64,000 bases of DNA from NCBI GenBank assembly GCA_963575745.1, contig CAUYUJ010019353.1:82501-146500 (forward strand), read 5' to 3'. Position numbers and translations under genes: made by a program. Source of the DNA: Prorocentrum cordatum (taxonomy: Eukaryota > Sar > Dinophyceae > Prorocentrales > Prorocentraceae). The notes below the pieces were generated by a model. The model had not been told where the DNA came from. It made no database searches and was given only the letters and a program-made list of their open reading frames with translations. Below, one piece after another: positions 43,235 through 52,605 of the stretch (positions are counted from its first letter, which is position 1; the number at the start of each line of letters is the position of its first letter).

Positions 43235-44485
43235 ATGCCTGGCCTGCGGCCAACGCTCCTGATCCTTGGCTGGGCCCTCGCGTCGTTCGCCGTGAACGTG
43301 CCACGGCTGGGAAGCGGCCGCTGCGGCGACGGCAGCGGACGGCAGGGAGGGGCGGTGGCCCCCGACGCCGAGGCATCCTGTCGTGCGGGCGGCCTCTCTC
43401 CCGGAGGTGGCGGGGAGGACGGCGCGGCGACGGCGGAGAGGATGGCGGTCTCTGCCCTGCAGAGCTCGCTGGCGGTGCAGCCGCGCGGGGGGCCGGCGGG
43501 GGCGCCGGACCACCGCAGCGCGGCGGAGGGAGGGAGGGCCGGGGGGGGGGGCGGCCCGTCGCAGCCTGCCAGCGGGCCGGCGGCCGGCGACCCTCGCATC
43601 CCGGGCGTGATCTTCATGGCGGGGCCCTGGCTCCCAGGGGGCGTGGTGGCAGAGAGCCTGCCGTTTGTGCCCGCGGGCACGGAGGTCCGCTTCTACGGCT
43701 ACGGCCAGGTCGACAGGTCTGCCGCCAGAATCTCGGCCGAGCTCGAGGCCCTGGGCGTGCCGGGGGTGCACGGGGCGATGCGCCAGCTCCGCCCATGGTC
43801 GTTTCGGATGGACCTCTGGCGCTACCTGATCCTGTGGGAGAACGGAGGCTACTACCTGGACGCCAAGATCGTCCTCCGGCAAAACCTGTCCAGCTGGGTT
43901 GGCGCGAGCAACGGCGGGAGCTTTGTCGCGTGCAAAGCCAAGTTCAACCAGGTCGACGAGTCGATAGACAGGGTCCGCGAAAACGATGGGTCCATTCAAG
44001 CAGGGGCCCCGCCCTCATATCAGTCATGTGCGCTGGCCGCACGGCCCAGAGACCCACTGCTGCTGAGCGCGATTCGGAGGATAGTCAGCAACGTGCAGTC
44101 TCGGTGGTATGGCCCCCCTCCCTCGTATGGCCCCCCGTGGCTTTTTATCACTGGCCCTGGCCTTCTGGAGTCGGTCATCGAAGAAGGACGTGTGCAGCCT
44201 CACACGCACTGCCAGTTCATAGAAGAGCAGTCGATCGACGGGGGTGAGCCCGTTGATGGAAAGATTATACAAACAGACCAAAACACAACGCTCATGGTTC
44301 TGTCGTCGAAAATGCACCAGGAGATGCGTACCTGTTCTACGTGCAACTCATACGAGGATCTCTACGGCATCAGGGCGGTGTATTGCGACGAATATGTGCC
44401 GCCAGGTCATGGTGATGATCCATGTGTTGCTGATTACTTCGAGAACATGTCACACGATGAGGAATGGTTGTCCTTTATTAAGTGA
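43235..44485 (+). CDS. Type II membrane glycosyltransferase, GT32 / OCH1-like
   Basis: 416 aa. Proteins of this family transfer a sugar from a nucleotide donor, usually in the Golgi. The start is the first ATG with a signal-anchor behind it (residues 6-22, PTLLILGWALASFAVNV); the frame is open further upstream but only from a TTG. A Gly/Ala/Pro-rich stem (about 23-115) leads to the catalytic domain from about residue 124 (GVIFMAGPW). The family core is clear: RMDLWRYLILWENGGYYLD (D193, R196, Y197), with the DXD position reading D209-A-K211. Later ITGPGLL matches the family's TGP motif. A Cys-containing tail (TCSTC, VYCDEY) ends the protein. DXK in place of DXD is unusual and may change metal or substrate use. 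No introns are seen, in line with the SL relic upstream. Downstream is repeat. Confidence 0.85.
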   Translation: MPGLRPTLLILGWALASFAVNVPRLGSGRCGDGSGRQGGAVAPDAEASCRAGGLSPGGGGEDGAATAERMAVSALQSSLAVQPRGGPAGAPDHRSAAEGGRAGGGGGPSQPASGPAAGDPRIPGVIFMAGPWLPGGVVAESLPFVPAGTEVRFYGYGQVDRSAARISAELEALGVPGVHGAMRQLRPWSFRMDLWRYLILWENGGYYLDAKIVLRQNLSSWVGASNGGSFVACKAKFNQVDESIDRVRENDGSIQAGAPPSYQSCALAARPRDPLLLSAIRRIVSNVQSRWYGPPPSYGPPWLFITGPGLLESVIEEGRVQPHTHCQFIEEQSIDGGEPVDGKIIQTDQNTTLMVLSSKMHQEMRTCSTCNSYEDLYGIRAVYCDEYVPPGHGDDPCVADYFENMSHDEEWLSFIK

Positions 44486-44639
44486 GATCGCCAGCCAGAT
44501 TTTGTTCAAATTCGTTTGGTTCTTTGATGTTGGGGAGCGCGGCCGCTTATATTCACGGCACGCATGCCCAGAGTCCGTTTACATACACGGCGCATATTGC
44601 CGACATGGATAAGAGTTCTTGTCTATATGATAAGCAACG

Positions 44640-45045
44640 CCACGACGACGACGACCACGACGTCCGCTTCCTCGAGCGCTTCAAGGAACCACACCGACGG
44701 CGAAGACGACGACGACGACGACGACGACGGCTCCCTCGAGCGCTCCCCGGGGCCACACAACGACGACCACGACGACAACGACGAAATGGTTCCCTCGAGC
44801 GCCCCCAGGAGCGACGACGATCGCGACGACGACGCCCGCTTCCTCGAGCGCTCCCAGAGAACCGCACCGACGGCGACGGCGACGACAACGACGGCTCCTT
44901 TCAGCGCGCGCAAATAGCCACACGACGACGACCACGACGACGATGTCTAGGATGGTTCCCTCGAGCGCTCCCGGACAGCCACGACGACGACGACGTCCGC
45001 TCCCTCGAACGTCGAACGCTCCCTAGGAACCACACTGACGACGAC

Positions 45046-45096
<51 letters not shown>

Positions 45097-45349
45097 TATG
45101 ATGGTTCCTTCGAGCGCTCCCACACAGCCACGACGACGACGACCACGACGTCCGCTTCCTCGAGCGCTTCAAAGAACCACACCGACGGCGACGACGACGA
45201 CGACGACGGCTCCCTCGAGCGCTCCCTGGAGCCACACAACGACGACCACGAGGACCACGACAAAATGGTTCCCTCGAGCGCTCCCAGGAGCGACGACGAC
45301 GATCGCGACGACGACGCCCGCTCCCTCGAGCGCTCCCAGAGAACCGCAC

Positions 45350-45380
<31 letters not shown>

Positions 45381-45570
45381 TCCTTCCAGCGCACGCAAAT
45401 AGCCACACGACGACGACCACGACGACGATGTCTATGATGATTCCCTCGAGCGCTCCCAGACAGCCACGACGACGACGACGTCCGCTCCTTCGAACGTCGA
45501 ACGCTCCCAAGGAACCACGCTGACGACGACGACGACGACAACGACGACGACGACGACGCCCTCGAACGAA
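44640..45570. repeat. CGA-rich composite repeat, block 1 (with CCCTCGAGCGCTCCC)
   Basis: CGACGA runs alternate with GGTTCCCTCGAGCGCTCCCA, GAACCGCACCGACGGCGACG and ATAGCCACACGACGACGACC. The last marker recurs at about 44916 and 45399, a higher-order unit of ~480 bp. Arg/Ser-, Asp- and Val-rich frames on both strands are artefacts. Confidence 0.93.
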
Positions 45571-45955
45571 GCCCCATCGTCTACCCGTGATCACAAGCCG
45601 ATGCAGACACCTAAACATGCGTTTCCCGGCGTATCGACACGAGCGAATCGCACTCGCGACGACGGTAGCGCAATCCTACTGCTGAGGCACCACGCATACG
45701 CCGCATCGCCCGAGCGCCTCTGGCCGGACCAAAAAACGGTAAAATTTTATCGTCTACTCGTGATTACAAACGGATTCAAACACCGAAACGTACGTTTCAC
45801 GGCGTCTCGACCCGAATGGATCGCGCTCGCTACGACCGTAGCGCAATCCTACTGCTGAGTCGCCACGCAAACGCCGCGACGCCCGAGCGCCCCCGATCGC
45901 ACCAAAAATCCGTTAAATTTTATCGTCTACTCGTAATTACAAGCCGATTCAAACA
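45571..45955. repeat. 173-bp tandem repeat, block 1
   Basis: CGTCTACYCGTGATYACAA recurs at 45578, 45751 and 45924, exactly 173 bases apart. The unit includes GTAGCGCAATCCTACTGCTG and AAATTTTATCG. An 85-codon frame (45601-45858) is a property of the unit; coding is unlikely. Confidence 0.92.
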
Positions 45956-46540
45956 CCTAATCCTATGTTTCCCGGCGTTGCTCTCCTCGAGCGCTTCCGA
46001 AAACAACGACGGCGACGACGACGACGACGTCCGCCCCCTGGAGCGCTCCTAGGAAACCACACCGACGGCAACGACGAAGGCCCCCTCGGGCGCTCCCAAG
46101 GAGCCAACCCGACGACGCCCACGATGATAGAGTTCCCTCGAGCGCTCCCAGACAGCCACGACGACGACGACGGCGTCCGCTCCCTCGAGCCCTCCCGGGA
46201 AACCGCACCGACGGAGACGACGACGACGACGGCTCCCTCGAGCGCTCCCAAGGACCCACACGACGACGGCCACGACGATAACGACAAAACGATTCCCTCG
46301 AGCGCTCCCAGGAGCCACTGTCGGCGACGACGACGACGGCTCCCCTGAGCGTTCCCAAGGAACCACACGATGACGACCACGACGACGACGCCTATGATGG
46401 TTCCTTCGACGCCCCAGAAGCCACGACGCCCGCTCCCTCGAGCGTTCCCTGAGATTTCATCGACGGCGACGGCGACGACGACGACGACGGCTCCTTCCAG
46501 CGCACCCAAAAACCACGCGACGACGACCACGACAACGGCA
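45956..46540. repeat. CGA-rich composite repeat, block 1 continued
   Basis: Returns to CGACGA with CCCTCGAGCGCTCCCA elements, then passes into the 30-bp satellite through a junction (CACGACAACGGCACATTCGA) that is repeated near 58870 and 63030. Confidence 0.9.
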
Positions 46541-49420
46541 CATTCGATCACCGAAACGCCTCAAACGGCAAATTTGAGCACCGAAACGCCGCAAACAGCA
46601 CATTTGAGCACAGAAACGCCGCAAACGACACATTTGAGCACCGAGACGCCGCCAACGGCACACTGCAAACGACACGCTTGAGCACCGAAACGTCGCAAAC
46701 AGCAAATTTGAGCACCGAAACGCCACACATTTGAGCACCGAAGCGCCGCAAACAGCAAATTTGAGCACCGAAACGCCGCAAACACCACATTTGAGCACCG
46801 AAACGCCGGAAACAACAAATTTGACCACCGAAACGTCGCAAACGACATTTGAGCACGGAAACGCCGCAAACAGCAAATTTCAACACCGAAACGCGGCAAA
46901 CAGCAAATTTGAGCACCGAAACGCCGCAAACTGCACATTTGAACATCGAAACGCCGTTAACGGCAAATTTGACGACCGAAACGCCGCAAACAGCAAATCT
47001 GAGCGCCGAAGCGCGCAAACAGCAAATTTCAACACCGAAACGCCGCAAACGGCACATTAGAGCACCGAAGCGCCGGAAACAGCAAATTTGAACACCTAAA
47101 CGCCGCAAACGGCACAGCACATTTGAACACCGAAACGCCGCAAACAGCAAATTTGAGCATCGAAACGCCGCAAACAGCAAATTTGAGCACCAAAACGCCG
47201 CAAACGGCGAATTTGAGCACCGAAACGCTGCAAACAGCAAATTTGAGCACCGAAACGCCGCAAACAGCATGAGCACCGAAACGCAGCAAACGGCACATTT
47301 CAGCACCGAAACAACGCCGCAAACAGCAAATTTGAGCACCGAAACGCTGCAAACAGCAAATTCGAGCACGACGACGCTGCAAACAACAAATTTGAACACC
47401 GAAACGCCGCAAACAGCAAATCTGAGCACCGACACGCCGCAAACGGCACATTTGAGCACCGAAACGCCACAACCAGCAAATTTGAGCACCGAAACGCCGC
47501 AAACAGCAATTTTGAACACCAAAACGCCGCAAACGGCACATTTGAGCACCGAAACGCCGCGAACAACAAATTTGAGCATCGAAGCGCAGCAGACAGCACA
47601 TTTGAGCACCGAAACGCAGCAAATGATACATTTGAGCACCGAAACGCCGCAACAAGCAAATTTGAGCGCCGACACGCTACAAACAGCAAGTTTAAGCACC
47701 GAGACGCCGCAAACAGCAAATTTGAACACCGAAACGCCGCAAACGGCATATTAGAGCACCGAAACGCCGCAAACAGCAAATTTAACAACCGAAACTCCGC
47801 AAAAAACCAATTCGAACACCAAAACGCCGCAAACAACAATTTTGAGCACCAAAACGCCGCAAACAACACATTTCAGCACCGAAACGCCGTAAACAGCATG
47901 AGTACCGAAACGGAGCAAACTGCAAATTTGAGCACCGAAGCACGCATACAGAAAATTAACCGCTAACGGCACATTAGAACACCGAAGCGCCGCAAACAAC
48001 AAATTCGAACACCGAAACGCCGCAAACGGACTTGCACATTTGAGTATCGAAACGCCGCAAACGGCACATTAGAGCATGGAACACAGCAAACAGCAAATTT
48101 GACAACCGAAACTCCGCAAACAACCAATTTGAGCTCCGAAACGCCGGAAAAAAATCAAATTTGAGTGCCAGAATACCGCAAGCGACACATTTGAGCACCG
48201 AAACGCCGCAAACAGCAAATTTGAGCACCAAAACGCTGCAAACAGCAAATTTGAGCACCAAAACGCCGCAAACGGCATATTTGAGCACCGAAACGCCGCA
48301 AACAGCTAATTTGAGCACCGAAGCGCCGCAAACAGCATGCGCCCGAAACGCAGCAAACGGCACATTCGAGCACCGAAACGCCGCAAGCAACAAATTTGAA
48401 CATCGAAACGCCGCAAACAGCGAATTTGAGCACCGAAACGCTGCAAACAGCAAATTCGAGCACGAGAACGCCGCAAACAGCAAATTTCGACACGAAAACG
48501 CCGCAAACGGCACATTTGAGCACCAAAACGCCACAACCAGCAAATTTGACCACCGAAACGCCGCAAACAGCAAATTTCAACACCAAAACGCCGCAAACAA
48601 CAAATTTGAGCACCGAAACGCCGCAAACAGCAAATTTGAACACCGAAACGCCGCAGACACCAAATTTGAGCACCGAAGCGCCGCAAACGGCAAATTTGAG
48701 CGCCAAAACGACGCAAATGGCACATGGGAGCACCGAAACGCAACAAACAGCAAATTTAAACACGGAAACGCCGGAAACAACAAATTTGAGCACCGAAACG
48801 CCGCAAACGGCACATTGGAGCACCGAAGCGCCGCAAACAGCAAATTTGACAACCGAAAGTCTGCAAACAACCAGTTTGAACATCGAAACGCGGGAAACAA
48901 CAAATCTGAGCACCGAAACGCCGCAAACAGCAAATTTCAACACCAAAACGCCGCAAACAACAAATTTGAGCACCGAAACGCCACAAACAGCAAATTTGAA
49001 CACCGAAACGCCGCAGACACCAAATTTGAGCACCGAAGCGCCGCAAACGGCAAATTTGAGCGTCAAAACGACGCAAATGGCACATGGGAGCACCGAAACG
49101 CAACAAACAGCAAATTCAAGCACGGAAACGCCGGAAACAACAAATTTGAGCACCGAAACGCCGCAAACGGCACATTGGAGCACCGAAACGCCGCAAACAG
49201 CAAATTTGACAACCGAAAGTCTGCAAACAACCAGTTTGAACATCGAAACGCGGGAAACAACAAATCTGAGCACCGAAACGCCGCAAACGGCAAATTTAAG
49301 CACCGAAACGCTGCAAACAGGAGCCCGAACTGAATTCTCAAGCATTTTGAGCACCAGAACGCTACAAACAACAATTGTAGACACCTTGAGCACCGAAACG
49401 CCGCAAACACCAATTTGAGT
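46541..49420. repeat. 30-bp satellite, about 95 copies
   Basis: The consensus is AAATTTGAGCACCGAAACGC plus CGCAAACAGC, with a common ACGGCACATT variant. Because the unit is 30 bases and lacks stops in five of six frames, long frames appear on both strands: STETPQTANL and KFEHRNAANS forward; AVCGVSVLKF, LFAAFRCSNL and CLRRFGAQIC reverse. I do not call these genes. About 300 bp near 48560-48900 is duplicated near 48920-49260. Confidence 0.96.
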
Positions 49421-49873
49421 ATTTGAGCGCGAAGCCGGGAGTCGGAGGGGCCCGGGGCCAAACCGCGCCGCCGCTTTTACATGCCAGATGAGCGCCTGGG
49501 CCTGGGAAACCCATCCCACCTGCATGGGTGAACCTACGAAACTCAGCGCCGCCTGGCTGGGTGAACCTCGGAAACCCAAGCTCACCTGCCTGGGTGGAGC
49601 GCCTGCGAGCCCCTGGGAGCGCCTGGGAGTGCCTGGGAGCGCCCGACGAAAGATCACACTGGGAACCGGCGGCAAACCGTCAACCAGGTTTTTTTGCGTC
49701 TTTGCTGGGACCGTCTTGGCCACTGAGGCCAGGTCCAACGAAGACTCAGGCGAATCAGAGCCTCTTATTCGTCACGCAAGCAGTCAACTCTTATTTCGCA
49801 TCAGCGAAGCTGTTGGAATAAAGAGAATCAAAAGCCAGCAATGACACAATCAAACGCAAAGCACACAAATGAT
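49421..49873. other. Spacer between the satellite and the retrotransposon
   Basis: 49490-49660 has a short degenerate repeat (CCTGGGTGAACCTCGGAAAC, CGCCTGGGAGTGCCTGGGAG). The stretch CAGCGAAGCTGTTGGAATA at 49803-49821 is echoed at 57843-57861 beyond the other end of the element. No gene supported. Confidence 0.5.
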
Positions 49874-49983
49874 AAATACGCGTTTTACAAACACACTTTT
49901 ACAGTAGCATCGTCAATGTATCTAGCCGCCTTCATTGCATCCGTTGTTGCATGTCATTACTATTGTTTGGCTGCAGTTTCGGC
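49874..49983 (+). repeat. Terminal repeat A1
   Basis: 110 bp from AAATACGCGTTTTACAAACA to GGCTGCAGTTTCGGC, 97% identical to 57374-57483. It contains the ATG (49951) that opens the gag-like frame. Confidence 0.93.
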
Positions 49984-52107
49984 TCGAGAGGTTTGAGTGG
50001 CGGGCAGGCCCGCCTTTTTCTCGAGCCTTCGAGCACACCAGCCTTCAGGTGTTCGAGGCGCCCGCGCGCTCGCGGGCGATCGGGGCCCCGCTGGGGCCTG
50101 CAGCGCGGCCGCTGGCCCGTGCCCGCCGCAGCCCGCGGCGACACGGGCGTGGGCCACCCTGGGCGGCGGGCGCCGCCTCTGCCACGGGCGCGCCGCGCCA
50201 CGTGGCCTCGCGTCGCCACGGCGCGTGCGGGGCCTGTCGGGTGGGCCCTGGCGCTGGCGATCGTGGCCAGCGAGTGGGAGGCGCTGCTGCCGGGTTTGTG
50301 GGAGGCCAGCGCTGAGGAGGTCGAGAGCGACAGCGAGCCGCTCTTCTCGGCGCCCGCGGGGCAGGACGGCGTGGAGGATCTGTTCAGGGGGAGTCGGCCC
50401 AGCTACATGGCGCCGTGGGCGCGCTGGAACCGCCTGCACCTGCTGTCGCAGTCGAAGCCGACGGGGGCGGTGCTCCTCCTGATCACCAAGGTCGGGGGGG
50501 CCAAGTCTCCCTTGTGGGCGGCGGTGGACCCGACGCAGCGGGTGGTGCTGGTGAATGTACGCGACAAAAAGTTCGCTCTCAGCAAGCCCAAGCAGGGGAT
50601 TGTGTGGACGGAGCACCCTGGCCTCACCGAGAAGCAGCGGGATGCCGCGCTGATCGCCTCCGAGCGCCTCATAGCTCGCTCGGAGTTGAAGGAGGCTGAG
50701 GCGCGCACGGAGAAGGTGAAGCAGGCCCAGAAGAAAAAGAAGTCGAGCTCCAAGACGGCGATGGCGAGCTGGATGTTCAAGGGGGTGAGCACGGCTGCTG
50801 TGGCCGGCTGGAGCTACCGCACCGCCGGTGCGTGGGGCTCGGCGGCTTTTCTTGGGTGGCGCGTGTGGCGCTACCTGGAGCTGGGGTCGTGGCTGAGCGG
50901 CGGCTACCACACCGTGAAGGCGGGCTTCCAGGCGTTCGAGGACCTGCAGTCCGTGATGGAGCTGGTCAACGACATGTACGAGCACGGGGACCTGGAGAAG
51001 ATCACCTGCACGGTCGGTGGGATCGCGGTGGCAGGGCGCATGATCTGGATGCACTACGCCTACGGCAGCGAGGGTCGAGGTGACAGCTCGGACAGCGAGA
51101 GCGACAGCGACGACGGGACGGCCATCATCGGGGGACGAGATGTGAGCGACAGTGATGAGGAGCCCGATGCGAAGGCCTTGTTCTCGGAGCTGGCGAGGGG
51201 TCAAGCGGAGCTGGCCTCAGTGGTGGTCGACCTGAAGGACAGGATGCGCGAGGAGGCCGAGGCAAGGGTGCCCACGCCGCACCCTGCTCAGGCGCCCGCA
51301 CGCCAGGCCACACGCCGAGAGGAGTCCCCAGAAGGGGCTCGGACGCCTGCCGTCTCGGAGCCGAGCGGGGGCGACATCGACGCGTTCATTCGGAAGCTGA
51401 ACGAGCACGAGGGGGTCGTGGCGAGGGACTCGGCGAAGGCGACGACGCGCTCGGCGACGCCTGTGAGCAGCAGTGGGAGCAGCGGCTCGTGGGAGAAGAT
51501 TGGCGCCGAGCTCGACGATCCCATGAAGGACCAGATCGTGCAGCTGAAGTTGGAGTCGACCAACCCGAAGGACAGCCTCCTGACGGTGCTGCAGCAGTAC
51601 CGGCCCGCGGTGGGCGGTCAGGTCGGCGGGGTCCGGACTCGGGTCGCGCCGACGGTGCTGGCGAAGCTCTACCGTGGAGGTGGAACGGCCCGCGTCGAGA
51701 CGCAGGAGTGGCTTCGCAGCAAGGAGCTGCAGGGCGCGACGGTGGCGAACGAGGTGAACATGTTGGCCATGGTGCTGGACCGCATGATGACCTCGGGGGA
51801 GCACGACGCGCTGATCAATAGCCAGGCGTCCGAGCTGACCTGCTTGCGGCTCCACTCGATCTGGAAGGCCTACGAGCGGGTCCAGTGCAGGGCCGACTGG
51901 CAGAGGCCCAAGCAGCAGAACGGGGGCAAGTGGAAGTCCAAGGTCGACTGGAGTCTGGCGGAGGAGTACCTGAGGCTGGACGGAGATCGGGACAGCGAGA
52001 ACCTGAAGGCCGATGAGGAGGTCCTGGAGAAGTTAAGGCGCCGCGCGACCCTCAACAAGCACCTGAGCGCAGGTGGCGGCGGGGCAGGCGGTGCCGACGG
52101 CGAATAG
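49951..52107 (+). CDS. gag-like protein of the tyrosine-recombinase retrotransposon (718 aa)
   Basis: A single open frame from an ATG inside terminal repeat A1 to TAG. The first ~95 residues are Arg/Pro-rich and less certain, and the true start may be later. A hydrophobic stretch (GWALALAIVASEWEALLPGL) follows near residue 92. Then comes a charged helical region (SERLIARSELKEAEARTEKV, QAQKKKKSSSK), a middle domain (FQAFEDLQSVMELVNDMYEH) and a Ser/Asp acidic linker (DSSDSESDSDDG). The C-terminal part is polar and helix-rich (DDPMKDQIVQLKLESTNPK, VANEVNMLAMVLDRMM). There is no zinc knuckle and no similarity to a known enzyme. First-ORF position and charged, coiled composition fit a nucleocapsid role, which is inference. 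Confidence 0.6.
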   Translation: MSLLLFGCSFGSRGLSGGQARLFLEPSSTPAFRCSRRPRARGRSGPRWGLQRGRWPVPAAARGDTGVGHPGRRAPPLPRARRATWPRVATARAGPVGWALALAIVASEWEALLPGLWEASAEEVESDSEPLFSAPAGQDGVEDLFRGSRPSYMAPWARWNRLHLLSQSKPTGAVLLLITKVGGAKSPLWAAVDPTQRVVLVNVRDKKFALSKPKQGIVWTEHPGLTEKQRDAALIASERLIARSELKEAEARTEKVKQAQKKKKSSSKTAMASWMFKGVSTAAVAGWSYRTAGAWGSAAFLGWRVWRYLELGSWLSGGYHTVKAGFQAFEDLQSVMELVNDMYEHGDLEKITCTVGGIAVAGRMIWMHYAYGSEGRGDSSDSESDSDDGTAIIGGRDVSDSDEEPDAKALFSELARGQAELASVVVDLKDRMREEAEARVPTPHPAQAPARQATRREESPEGARTPAVSEPSGGDIDAFIRKLNEHEGVVARDSAKATTRSATPVSSSGSSGSWEKIGAELDDPMKDQIVQLKLESTNPKDSLLTVLQQYRPAVGGQVGGVRTRVAPTVLAKLYRGGGTARVETQEWLRSKELQGATVANEVNMLAMVLDRMMTSGEHDALINSQASELTCLRLHSIWKAYERVQCRADWQRPKQQNGGKWKSKVDWSLAEEYLRLDGDRDSENLKADEEVLEKLRRRATLNKHLSAGGGGAGGADGE

Positions 52108-52125
52108 GTTGCGGCCGGTGCGATC

Positions 52126-52605
52126 GTGGTAACCACTGGCCAAGAGCGTGCTACAGGCACCGCACCACGCTGCTTGGGGGGGCCGGCGACCTCTCGCCGC
52201 CCGCCTCAGGCCGTCATCCTGATCGGGTTCCTCGGGTGCCTGCTGGGCTGGGTGTTCATCGAGCGTGTCTGGGAGGGCCTACCCGCCCAGGCGATTTTCG
52301 AGTCTGAAGAGGTTGGTGTCGACCTGTTCGAGGCTCCACTGCCGCAGGCAAGTCAACCAGTGCGTCGTGGTGCAGGTCACCAGGTGGGAGCTTTCCCAGG
52401 CGTCGTGAATGGATCCTCGAGAGCGCGATCCGCTGAGATCACTCCCCGACCTCCCCTTTCCACTGAGTACGAGGAGATCAAGTGCGGGTTTGAGTTCTGT
52501 CAGCCTGCGTGTTACGTGGAGGAGGGTGGGGAGGACGGTTTCGGCGATCAGGAGTATGGCTTCGGGCTGTGCGAGTGGCTGGCTCACCCCATCGCCACTG
52601 AAGAC
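52126..52605 (+). other. Probable N-terminal part of the pol product, in a different frame from the RT
   Basis: After the gag-like stop the same frame stays open and reads protein-like: a hydrophobic segment (AVILIGFLGCLLGWVFIERV) and YEEIKCGFEFCQPACYVEEG, GFGLCEWLAHPIATED. Near 52600 protein character moves to the next frame (TEEVAKEKWTASSPLQKRIV), where the RT lies. A frameshift mutation, programmed +1 shift or a spliced intron would each explain this. Confidence 0.5.

Noticed and set aside
48161-49418. Plus-strand frames with STETPQTANL or FEHRNAANSK repeats as a Thr-rich surface protein
   Set aside because: Same satellite; two overlapping frames are equally open and no signal peptide or unique end is present.
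47500-49738. Minus-strand frames of several hundred codons with VCGVSVLKF / FAAFRCSNL repeats
   Set aside because: They are translations of the 30-bp satellite, which is open in five of six frames. No non-repeat protein is attached.
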